Shown: positions 56,132 through 64,000 of the stretch, piece by piece
Numbering within the stretch: position 1 is the stretch's first letter
How the letters are laid out: every line of letters begins with the position of its first letter
Assembly: GCA_029339195.1 (NCBI GenBank)
Contig: JAPTJF010000164.1
Coordinates: 55,347-119,346 of the forward strand
Length of the DNA stretch: 64,000 nt
Direction of reading: 5' to 3'
Source of the DNA: Micractinium sp. NFX-FRZ
Lineage: Eukaryota; Chlorophyta; Trebouxiophyceae; Chlorellales; Chlorellaceae
Notes under the pieces: generated by a model
The model's database searches: none
What the model saw: the letters and a program-made list of their open reading frames with translations, nothing else
What the model was told of the DNA's origin: nothing
Position numbers and translations under genes: made by a program

Positions 56132-57315
56132 TGGGGGAGGCGGGAATGCATAACTGCACCTGGGTACAGTGGAGTGCTGCTGGACAAATGAGCAGCAGGG
56201 AAGGACTGTGAGGCAGACTATCACGGTTAATGAGGGGCTGGCAGGCAGATGGGTGACGCAGCCAGCGGCAAGGGCGGGCGCAGCAGAAGTGCATGCACCG
56301 GTGGCAGCTGACAAGGCGAGCCCCTGCGTTTCCACTTTAGTGTGCCTGTGTTTCACGCTTCTGAGCATGCACCATTTCTCTAATTACTTTTCCATAATCA
56401 CATGCAACCCTCCTTTTTAGGTGTGAGAACCAAGCACAGCAGGCATGTGCAAAGGGTTGTGCACTGGCCCTGCTGCTGCCCGGGAGTGGCTGGCATGCGC
56501 AGGGTGGGCTGGCCGTGGCTTGCGTTCTGGGTGGAAGTGGGTCTGCTGCTGCCTAGGAACCTCATTAGAACTACGGCTGGGTGTTTCCAGCCAAGCCAAC
56601 GGAGCGTGGGTTCGAGAGGGTGCCTACTGGCCTCCCCAGCCCCTGCTTGGCTGACTGGGTGCCCACGGGTCGGTGCAGGCGGGGCGACAGACGGCAGCAC
56701 AGACAAACCGAGGGAGATCAGGTCAAGGCACCTCACCATAGACGGCATAGATGTACGAGGCACCAGTTGCATGCAAAAGGGTTGGCTGACAGGAGTAGCA
56801 TGGAGCAGTCAGTGCCAAACATGCCGGGCCGCTGGGGGGCAGCGCCCGCTGTGCGCTGCGCCTGGGCTGCATCGGGCCAAACGCTTCCTGTGCCTCTTAG
56901 ACGGTTCAGACTGTCTAGAGCTTGCCTTCTAGTCTGCTCTCGCACTTTGCAGGCACCGGCATCCGCACGCCCACCAGCCGCTCAGCCTGTTGGTGTGCCG
57001 GAGACCTCGAGGCCTCGTCACCGCTTGGCGCCCCAGCTCGCGCTCCACAGGCCCTGCCGTACGCTCATTGCAGGTGCGCCCGTGTGCACTGGAACTGCCG
57101 CCGGTGCTCACGCTCTGAGTTCCAGTCCCTGCCGCCGCACCAGCCCGCGCGCACAGCTGTGAGCGTGCCGGCCCCGCCCAGCTCCTGGCCGGCCCCAAGT
57201 GGAGCACCGCGCTGTGCGCTGCTTGCCCCTCCCTCCTTTGTTAGCCAGCCAACCAACCACACGTTGATCACCACCTTCCAATCCCACTCTGGCTCCTTTG
57301 CTCTGCCTGCAGGCC
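56132..57315. other. Spacer before ankyrin gene 1
   Basis: 3' UTR of the acyltransferase gene (no TGTAA seen), then a region whose last 250 bases align with the upstream regions of ankyrin genes 2 and 3. It ends in CTGCCTGCAGGCCATGAGG, the context shared by all three ankyrin starts. Confidence 0.5.
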
Positions 57316-58685
57316 ATGAGGGCAGCAGCACTGTTCCTCGCCTCGACTTCCGGTGCAGCAGCCGTCCTGGCAGCACACCGGCTGTTCAGCCGGCAATTGA
57401 GCCGGCTCCCGCTGCACATGGCTGCCATGGGCGGCAATGTTGAGGCAGTGCAGCTGCTGCTAAGTGCAGTGCCGATGGCGGCCAGGTACCTGGACTCACG
57501 TGGCCGGCACTGCACCTGGCGTGCGATGTGGGGCACGCTCGAGTGGTGCAGCTGTTGCTATCGGCCGCTCCGGAGGTTGCCCGTTCCTCAGACTCAGGCG
57601 GCCGGCGGCCACTGCACTTGGCATGTGCGGCGGGACATGATGCGGTGGTGCAGCTGCTGCTGGCAGCAGCACCACAAGCCCTGGCTGACACCGACTACAC
57701 TGGGAGAACGCCTGTGGACTTGGCAGTCGCGCACAGGCAGCAGGAAGTGCTGCGGGTGCTGCTTCAGCATGACCCTGATCTGATTTACCGGGCGTCCCTG
57801 GCGGGCAATGTCGCTGCCCTGGAATTGATGCTTGTTGCAGCTCCAGAGGCCGCCAACGCCAGTAACCGCAATGGGTGGACTCCTCTTCATGTTGCGGCTT
57901 TCGTCAACAGCGTGAAATCCATACAGCTGCTGCTTGCTGCAGCCCCCGGCACAGCCACGTTGCCAGACTCGGAGGGGTGCCTGCCAATCCACAGGGCAGC
58001 CAGCAGAGGGCGCGTAGAGGCAGTGCAGCTGCTGGCAGCAGCTGCGCCGGACACATTGTTGGTTACAGGCAGCTGTGGCGGCACGCCCTTGCACCTAGCA
58101 GCTTGGCAGGGCCGCACCGCAGTTGCAGCCATTCTGCTGGCGGTCTCACCTGCAGCAGCTCACAAAGAGTGTGGGTGGTGGGGCCTCCCCATCCACACTG
58201 CGGCAGGGATTGGGCACGTGGACACGCTTAAGTTGCTACTTGATGCTGCCCCGGACACAGCTACAGCCAGAAACAACATTGGCATCATGCCACTGGAGGC
58301 AGCACTCAGTGGAAACCACATCACAGCGGCACGCTGCCTGCTGCCCTTTGGCCCGGCTCCCCAAGTGCTGGGCCTTCTCAGGCGCCACCTTCCCCACTCC
58401 CGACCCCTCTTTGCCGACTTTGTCATCGGCCGTGCCCCGCTCACCGCTGAGGAGTGGGCGCTGGTGCCCGCCCCCTGCCCCGGTCTGGGCGCAGCTCTGC
58501 CAGCTGCCCTGGCGCACTCACCCGCCCAAGCCCGCCAGCTGGTGGCGCACCTGCCTGCCGAGGATGCCCAGCGTCTGCGCACTGCCGCGCTGTGCCTGGC
58601 GCGCGTTCAGCGCAGCCTGGGGCTGCCTCTGCCAACGCCCCTTGTGCAGCAGGTGCTGTGCCTGGCCATGGCTGCTGGCCCTTGA
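57316..58685 (+). CDS. Ankyrin-repeat protein 1, reading frame broken
   Basis: Membrane-anchored ankyrin-repeat protein, function unknown. From ATG 57316 the first frame gives a hydrophobic N-terminal segment (AAALFLASTSGAAAVLAAH) and one ankyrin repeat. At about 57505-57510 the frame changes: against genes 2 and 3, four bases are missing between GGCCGG and CACTGCACCTGG. The second frame then runs open to the stop at 58683-58685 with about nine more repeats of 34 residues (LHLACxxGHxxVVQLLLxAAPE type) and a C-terminal region of about 115 residues shared with gene 2. No intron of usual size can repair the break. It may be a young pseudogene, a truncated gene starting further in, or a sequence error. 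Confidence 0.65.
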
Positions 58686-58885
58686 GCCATGCCTCCTTTT
58701 GTTTCTGTCTTGTGCACCTTTGCTCCCTGACTCAGTTGCCTGCTGACTCGCCCACGTTGCCTGAAGCCTCACTGGGGTGTTTGTAGCGCCGTTGCCCATC
58801 CATGCCTTCCTTAATTTCACCATAAGAGGCCGCCTTTGCTTTGGTTTCCTGGGTGGTGCTCCCCTTCCTGATGCCATCTTGATGC

Positions 58886-58890
58886 TGTAA
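58886..58890 (+). terminator. Poly(A) signal TGTAA of ankyrin gene 1
   Basis: TGTAA in an A-rich context, 200 bases after the stop codon. Confidence 0.5.
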
Positions 58891-59346
58891 AAATGCCACT
58901 CCTGTTATAGCAGCCACGCCTGCCAGCGGTGGTTGGCTCTTTGGAGCACCAATCACGTGGCTTGCGAGTGCGAGAGATGCAAGGTGGAGGGGCAAATGAG
59001 TTATGGCCTGTGTGTCGAATGTGGGGGGCGGAAGGTGCACTGAGCGTCAGCCTGCCCTGGTGCAGATGCCTACTCGCCTCCTCAGCCTGCCCAGGTGCAG
59101 ATGCCTGCTCGCCTTCCCACATCAACAGAGCTATGCTTGGCGTGTGTCCAGCCGCTGGCTTGCCTATCTCCAGTTGCAGCGGCACTCAAGCCTGCTCCCA
59201 CCAGCAGTCGGCAGCGCCAGAGCACAACCTGACCCCATACCGGCAGCACGGACGGCTGTCACATTGCACCCCTGCGAAACTCTCCCAGTATTACCCCCAT
59301 CTTCATTGTCATCTTGAACGCAGCGCTTGTCACAACCAGCCCTGAT

Positions 59347-59440
59347 GGTGCCCACCCGCCTCCCTGCGGCCCGCGCGCTGTGCGCGCTGTGCATAGGTGC
59401 CTCGGGGGCGTCCAATGGGCGGCCTCGCCCAACCCGAGCT
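59347..59440 (+). promoter_or_regulatory. Conserved upstream block with CCAAT box, ankyrin gene 2
   Basis: About 95 bases align closely with 61985-62080 upstream of gene 3, including GGTGCCTCGGGG, then GTCCAATGGGCGGCCTCG, then CCAACCCGAGCTCCAGC. It lies about 400-480 bases before the ATG in both genes. CCAAT is a binding site for NF-Y type factors; the role here is inferred. Confidence 0.6.
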
Positions 59441-59831
59441 CCAGCTTGCACATCACCAGCCATCCAGCCTGCTCCCGCCTTCAGACGGCGGTTGCCGACC
59501 GCTGGCCAACCGGCGGAACCGCCCTCGGAGCCCTCGGGGCTGCCCCTATCGCTCTTCTCGCCCGCCCCCAAGCACGCACGCCACCTTTAAAGTTGCCATA
59601 GTCATTTAAGAGGTGCGCTCGTGCGAGCTGGGAGCGCCCGCGTGCATGCCGGTGTATGCCGCCGCCACTGCCGCCGCCGAGGCGCGTGCCTGCCCAGCTC
59701 CTGGCCGGTGCCAGGCGGAGCAGTGCGCTGTGCGCTGCTTGCCCTTCCCTTGCCAGCCGGGAAAACTGACCGCACGCATCGGCCACCCCCTCCCGCTCCT
59801 AACCGGACACCGTTTGCCCTGTCTGCAGGCC

Positions 59832-61301
59832 ATGAGGGCCGCTGCACTGCTCCTTGCCTCAGCTTCCGCTGCAGCAGCCAGCCTAGCAGCGCACCGGCTG
59901 TACAGCCGGCAAGCAAGCAGGCTGCCGCTGCACCTGGCTGCCATGAATGGCAACGCGGAGGCAGTGCAAGTGCTGCTTGCAGCAGCGCCAGAGGCGGCCA
60001 CAGCCCGAGACTCACGCGGTCGGCTGCCGCTGCACCTGGCTGCCATGGGCGGCAACTCGGAGGCAGTGCAGCTGCTGCTCGCGGCGGCTCCGGAGGTTGC
60101 CTGGTCTTGTGTTTCAGCTCGCCGGCGGCCGCTGCACCTAGCTGCCATGAGCGGCAACGCGGAGGCAGTGCAGCAGCTGCTTGCTGCAGCGCCAGAGGTT
60201 GTATGGTGCAGGGACTCAGACGGCCAGCGGCCGCTGCACCTGGCGTGCAAAGCAGGGCATGCTGCTGTGGTGGAGGTGCTTCTGGCAGCAGAGCCAGGAG
60301 CCCTGACTGACATGGGCCGCACTGACAAAACCCCTGTGGACCTAGCTGTGGCTGGGAGGCAGCTTGCAGTGCTGCGAGTGATGCTGCAGCATGACCCTGA
60401 TCTGATGCACCGGGCGTTCAAGGCGGGCAATCTCGCTGCCTTGGAGGTGATGCTGGCTGCAGCCCCAGAGGCCGCCTGTGCCAGGGGCACTCATTGGCAG
60501 GGATGGACCCCTCTCCATGCAGCGGCTTTTTACAACGAGGTGGGGGCCATTCAGCTGCTGTTGGGTGCAGCCCCCGGCACGGCCACGTTGCCAGATTCGG
60601 CTGGTAAGCTGCCACTCCACCATGCAGCCTACAGAGGGCACTTGACGGCAGTGCAGCTGTTGGCAGCAGCAGCCCCGGACACAGCACTGGCTACAAACCA
60701 CGATGGCGAGAATCCCTTGCACTTCGCAGCTAGTTGCGGGCACACGGCCGTGGTGGCAGCTCTGCTGGAGGCCGCGCCTGCAGCAGCACACAAGGGTCGC
60801 TGGTTGGGGGGCCTCCCCGTTCACATTGCTGCACGTTATGGGCATGTTGACACACTGCAGCTGCTCGTTGATGCTGCCCCCGACACGGCTACAGCCGAAG
60901 ATGCCCTTGGGTGCATGCCACTGGAGGCGGCACTCTGCAGAAACCACATGTCAGCGGCATGCTGCCTGATACGGTTTGGGCCAGCCCTGCAAGTGTCGGG
61001 CATCCTCTGGCACCACCTTCCCCACTCCCTGCCCCTCTTTGTGGACTTTGTCATAGCCCGCTCACCGCTCAAGGCTGAGGAGTGGGCTCTGCCAATTCCC
61101 TGCCCCGGCCTGGGCCGCGCGCTGCCAGCTGCCCTGGCGCACTCACCCTCCCAAGCCCGCCAGCTGGTGGCGCACCTGCCTGCTGAGGACGTGCAGCACC
61201 TGCGCACCGCAGCGCTGTGCCTGGCGCTCATGCAGCGGGGGCTGGGCGTGGAGCTGCCTTCACTGGCTACACAGCAGGTGCTGGCGCACTGCCTGTGCTG
61301 A
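59832..61301 (+). CDS. Ankyrin-repeat protein 2, membrane-anchored
   Basis: Intact single-exon frame of 489 residues from ATG 59832. The N-terminus AAALLLASASAAAASLAAH is hydrophobic and ends at a basic residue, as in a signal anchor. About eleven ankyrin repeats of 34 residues follow (first: LPLHLAAMNGNAEAVQVLL), each with AAPE between repeats. The C-terminal region of about 115 residues (from about WHHLPHSLPLFVDFVI to VQHLRTAALCLALMQRGLG) is shared with gene 1 and is not an ankyrin fold by eye. It is probably a protein-binding scaffold; the partner is unknown. The frame stays open upstream to ATG 59646, which would add 62 residues. The shorter start is preferred because genes 1 and 3 have the same GCCATGAGG start and no open frame upstream. 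TGTAA occurs at 61545. Confidence 0.85.
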   Translation: MRAAALLLASASAAAASLAAHRLYSRQASRLPLHLAAMNGNAEAVQVLLAAAPEAATARDSRGRLPLHLAAMGGNSEAVQLLLAAAPEVAWSCVSARRRPLHLAAMSGNAEAVQQLLAAAPEVVWCRDSDGQRPLHLACKAGHAAVVEVLLAAEPGALTDMGRTDKTPVDLAVAGRQLAVLRVMLQHDPDLMHRAFKAGNLAALEVMLAAAPEAACARGTHWQGWTPLHAAAFYNEVGAIQLLLGAAPGTATLPDSAGKLPLHHAAYRGHLTAVQLLAAAAPDTALATNHDGENPLHFAASCGHTAVVAALLEAAPAAAHKGRWLGGLPVHIAARYGHVDTLQLLVDAAPDTATAEDALGCMPLEAALCRNHMSAACCLIRFGPALQVSGILWHHLPHSLPLFVDFVIARSPLKAEEWALPIPCPGLGRALPAALAHSPSQARQLVAHLPAEDVQHLRTAALCLALMQRGLGVELPSLATQQVLAHCLC

Positions 61302-61544
61302 GCGCACTGCCTGTGGCCGTACTTGAGCATTCGTTGCTCCTGTCCTCCGCTTTCTCCCTTGCCTCTCTCGACTCGCTGATGCTCTGGCCAACTGGCGCAG
61401 AGCACCCCTGTCCCACAGCACTCAGCCAAGCATACCTGCTGCTTGCTGCCGCACCTCACCCCCCTTCTCCTCACCTGCTGCATGCCCCACACATGGCCTT
61501 TCCCATGCTGCACTTGCATGGCACAATGCCCGCGGTGCAAGTAT

Positions 61545-61549
61545 TGTAA
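61545..61549 (+). terminator. Poly(A) signal TGTAA of ankyrin gene 2
   Basis: TGTAA 244 bases after the stop codon at 61299-61301. Confidence 0.5.
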
Positions 61550-61984
61550 CAACGCCATCAGGATTCAGCTAGCTGGCAGGTGGTGGCAGGTACTGCCAGC
61601 ATATTTTGCAACACTGACTTTAGTGGAGAGCAAGCTGGTTGGAGATGGCAGGTGCTGCTGGGTCCATGCTGCGAGGACGCACGGAAGCAGTGTGTGGGAG
61701 CGGCTCTGGGCCCGCAACGGGCAGGGTCAGGCGGGACAGGCTGACGCGGCGCCGGCAGGGGCGCCCGCTGCCGAGGGGCGTTGCCCCACATTTCCTTCAT
61801 GCGGGAACTCAGTCGATGAGACCTTGAGCATCCGATACTTGGAGGACCCGCTCTCACTAAACTGGGTAGCGGCGGTCACGAGCGCAGTGGGACTCTTGAC
61901 GGCGGGGCGCCAGCGGTCAGCGGCGCCAGCGCGCAGCGGCCGCACCCTCAACAAGGCTCTTGCAGGTCAGCACAACCTGCCTGG

Positions 61985-62080
61985 TGCCCGCTCGCCTCCC
62001 CTGCGGCCCGTGCGCCGTGCGCGCTGTGCCAGAGGTGCCTCGGGGCCGTCCAATGGGCGGCCTCGTCCAACCCGAGCTCC
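61985..62080 (+). promoter_or_regulatory. Conserved upstream block with CCAAT box, ankyrin gene 3
   Basis: Partner of 59347-59440. It keeps GTCCAATGGGCGG and the flanking CCTCGGGG and CCAACCCGAGCTCCAGC words. Similarity continues at a lower level towards the gene (CGCCCGCCCCCACGCACGC, then GGTGCGCTCGTG). Confidence 0.6.
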
Positions 62081-62462
62081 AGCCTCTCCAACTAACAGCT
62101 TACAAGCCTGCTACCGATTTCAAAAGGCGCCAGCAACCGCCGGAACCGCGCCCTCGGAACCGAAGCTCCCGAGGCGTGCCTCTGTCTCTCGTCGCCCGCC
62201 CCCACGCACGCAATCCAAGTTGACAGTAGCCAGCGTCATTCAGCAGGTGCGCTCGTGTGAGTTGGGCCTGCATGTCGGTGTCTGCCGCCGCCGCCGCCGC
62301 CGCCGCCGAAGCCGTGCACGCGCCGGCCTCGCTCCCGACCGGCCCCAAGTTGAGCACCTTGCCGCTGTGTGCTGCTGGCCTCCCCCTCGCCATCCAGCTA
62401 ACCAAGCACACGCTGGTTGCTCACGCAGGTCCTCCCTGGCACGATTGCCCTGCCTGCAGGCC

Positions 62463-64000
62463 ATGAGGACCGCTGCACTGCTCCTCGCCTCGGCTTCTGC
62501 TTCAGCAGCCGGGCTGGCAGCCTACTGGCTCTACACCCGCCAGTGGCGCTCACTTCACTGCGCAGACAGAGCATTCAACGAGGCTGCTTACGATAGCCAG
62601 TGGACACCGCCAGAACAGCATGCTGAGGTGATTAAAAGCTCCGGCAGTCCGCCGCTGCACCAGGCCGCCCTGAGTGGCGTTGTTTCTGCAGCAGAGGCAG
62701 CGCGGACCGCAGCGCCGATGGTGGCCGCAGCTGGCCGGCTGCTGCTGCACCAGGCCGCCAAGGAGGGCAGTGTGCAGGAAGTGGAAGCACTGCTGGCAGC
62801 GGCCCCCGAGGCGGCCAGGTCCCGTGACTCGCGCGGCCGGCTGCCGCTGCACCTGGCGTGCGAGGCAGGGCATGCGGCAGTGGCGCAGCTCCTCCTCACA
62901 GCAGCGCCAGACACCTTGACAGCCGCTGATGTCTTTGGGCAGACACCTGTGGGGCTGGCTGTGTCAAGGCGTCAACTGCAAGTCCTGCGGCTGGTGATGC
63001 TCGCTGCCACTCGGAAGGACGATGGCTGGACCCTGGCGCATATGGCGGCTTATCAGGGCGATAGCGCTGCCCTGGAGGTGATGCTGGCAGCGGCGCCAGA
63101 GGCGGCCAATGTTGAATGCAGCGAGGGCTTGACACCCTTACACATAGCAGCTCAGCGTGGGCATGTGGGGGCCGTGCAGATGTTGGCATCAGCGGCGCCA
63201 TCCACCGCGGGGGCTGCAGGTGGTGAAATCGCGTCGACGCCTCTCCATTTGGCAGCTGAGCAGGGGCACACGACTGTGGTTGAGGTTCTATTGGCAGCTG
63301 CGCCGGCCACAGCAGCGGCTTTGAATTCAAAAGGTGCCACACCTCTGCATTTAGCAGCTTGCAATGGGCACACAGCTGTGATACATTTGCTGTTGGAAGC
63401 TGCGTCGACCTCAGCAGAGGCTGCACATGCAGTTGGCATCACCCCGCTGCACTTGGCAGCTCAGGGAGGGCACGTCGCTGCTGTGACAGCATTACTGGCC
63501 GCCAAACCTTCGTTGGCAAAGGTTTCGACTGAGGAGGGTATCACCCCGCTGCACTTGGCAGCTCAGGGAGGGCACACCGCTGCTGTGACAGCATTACTGT
63601 CCGCCGCACCTTCGTTGGCAGAGGTTTCGACTGAGGAGGGTATCAACCCGCTGCACTTGGCAGCTCAGGGAGGGCACACCGCTGCTGTGACAGCATTACT
63701 GGCCGCCGCACCTTCGTTGGCAGAGGTTTCGACCAAGGAGGGTATCACTCCTCTGCACTGCGCAGCTCGTGGAGGGCACGCCGCCGTTGTGGAAGTACTG
63801 ATGGCGGGGGCACCTTGGACCGCACAGGCTGTCACGAAGACCGGAGCTACTCCTCTGCACTCTGCCTCTCAGGAGGGTCATGTTGCTGTGGTAGAGGCTC
63901 TGCTGGCAGCTGCGCCAGCCACCGCCGCGGCTCAGGATCGCTATCGTTGCACGCCCCTACAAAAGGCAGCTGAGCACGGGCACACAGACGTGGTAAACTT
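62463..64000 (+). CDS. Ankyrin-repeat protein 3, membrane-anchored (3' truncated)
   Basis: Open from ATG 62463 to the window end without a stop (512 codons and continuing). The N-terminus AAALLLASASASAAGLAAYWL is hydrophobic, as in genes 1 and 2. The next 60 residues differ from the paralogues (an acidic/aromatic stretch with no ankyrin signature). At least eleven ankyrin repeats follow. Three consecutive repeats at 63436-63741 are nearly identical at the DNA level (102-base period), which points to recent internal duplication. Codon use in the second half is less GC-biased (TTG, GCA, GTT, ACT) than in the neighbours. The C-terminus is outside the window, so presence of the shared C-terminal region cannot be judged. 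Confidence 0.85.
   Translation, partial: MRTAALLLASASASAAGLAAYWLYTRQWRSLHCADRAFNEAAYDSQWTPPEQHAEVIKSSGSPPLHQAALSGVVSAAEAARTAAPMVAAAGRLLLHQAAKEGSVQEVEALLAAAPEAARSRDSRGRLPLHLACEAGHAAVAQLLLTAAPDTLTAADVFGQTPVGLAVSRRQLQVLRLVMLAATRKDDGWTLAHMAAYQGDSAALEVMLAAAPEAANVECSEGLTPLHIAAQRGHVGAVQMLASAAPSTAGAAGGEIASTPLHLAAEQGHTTVVEVLLAAAPATAAALNSKGATPLHLAACNGHTAVIHLLLEAASTSAEAAHAVGITPLHLAAQGGHVAAVTALLAAKPSLAKVSTEEGITPLHLAAQGGHTAAVTALLSAAPSLAEVSTEEGINPLHLAAQGGHTAAVTALLAAAPSLAEVSTKEGITPLHCAARGGHAAVVEVLMAGAPWTAQAVTKTGATPLHSASQEGHVAVVEALLAAAPATAAAQDRYRCTPLQKAAEHGHTDVVN
63436..63741. repeat. Three near-identical 102-base ankyrin units
   Basis: Units start at 63436, 63538 and 63640 (GG[CT]ATCA[CA]CCCGCTGCACT) and keep CAGCTCAGGGAGGGCAC and GACAGCATTACTG. 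A more diverged fourth unit follows at 63742. Confidence 0.9.

Larger units (their letters stand above)
58686..59645. other. Spacer between ankyrin genes 1 and 2
   Basis: Contains TGTAA at 58886-58890 (200 bases after the stop of gene 1), a 35-base tandem duplication (CAGCCTGCCC[TA]GGTGCAGATG at 59048 and 59083), and the promoter-like block shared with gene 3 at 59347-59440. Confidence 0.55.
61302..62462. other. Spacer before ankyrin gene 3
   Basis: Contains TGTAA at 61545-61549 for gene 2, a block at 61985-62080 shared with the upstream region of gene 2, and a (GCC)n run at 62283-62310. An ATG at 62272 opens a short Ala-rich frame that stops at 62464, so it is not joined to gene 3. Confidence 0.5.

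Noticed and set aside
1..64000. tRNA, rRNA, CRISPR arrays, transposase or reverse transcriptase genes
   Set aside because: None could be seen on reading both strands. Small structured RNAs could be missed without a covariance search.

Overview
The window is nuclear DNA of a GC-rich green alga. The evidence is intron-dense genes with short exons, GT-AG introns with pyrimidine-rich 3' ends, very strong G/C preference at third codon positions, and TGTAA motifs shortly after several stop codons (the usual poly(A) signal of green algae). Gene content (a DUF627/DUF629/USP-type protein otherwise known from plants, and many 34-residue ankyrin repeats) fits a trebouxiophyte of the Chlorella/Micractinium type. 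The lineage is inference. No bacterial operon, rRNA, tRNA or CRISPR was seen. All gene models are hand-built from splice motifs, reading phase and paralogue comparison.

Layout. 1-3649 (+): 3' end of a first ubiquitin-hydrolase-related gene (copy A), cut by the left window edge. 4444-7243 (+): GNAT-type acetyltransferase. 7344-9348 (+): BTB-MATH protein. 9948-15203 (-): membrane-anchored SGNH/GDSL-type hydrolase in 13 exons. 15636-16052 (-): doubtful small ORF. 16570-34225 (+) and 35652-52365 (+): two complete 31-exon paralogues (copies B and C) of the ubiquitin-hydrolase-related gene, about 2700 and 2600 residues, head to tail. 53374-56131 (+): PlsC-type acyltransferase. 57316-58685, 59832-61301 and 62463-64000 (+): three tandem membrane-anchored ankyrin genes. 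The first has a broken frame and the last runs off the window.

Copies B and C share one architecture: an N-terminal DUF627-like region, a long helical DUF629-like region, a Glu/Gln/Arg coiled coil, a CCCH zinc finger, a low-complexity linker with a ubiquitin-interacting motif, and a C-terminal USP domain with Cys and His boxes. Copy A shows the last two. The C-terminal catalytic exons are nearly identical between B and C while the N-terminal halves have diverged strongly.

The most unusual feature is gene structure. Between paralogues, introns are present or absent at three positions. Four introns appear to use GC instead of GT at the 5' splice site. At five loci, short tandem duplications copy an exon edge together with its splice site into the neighbouring intron. 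Together these suggest ongoing creation and enlargement of introns by local tandem duplication.
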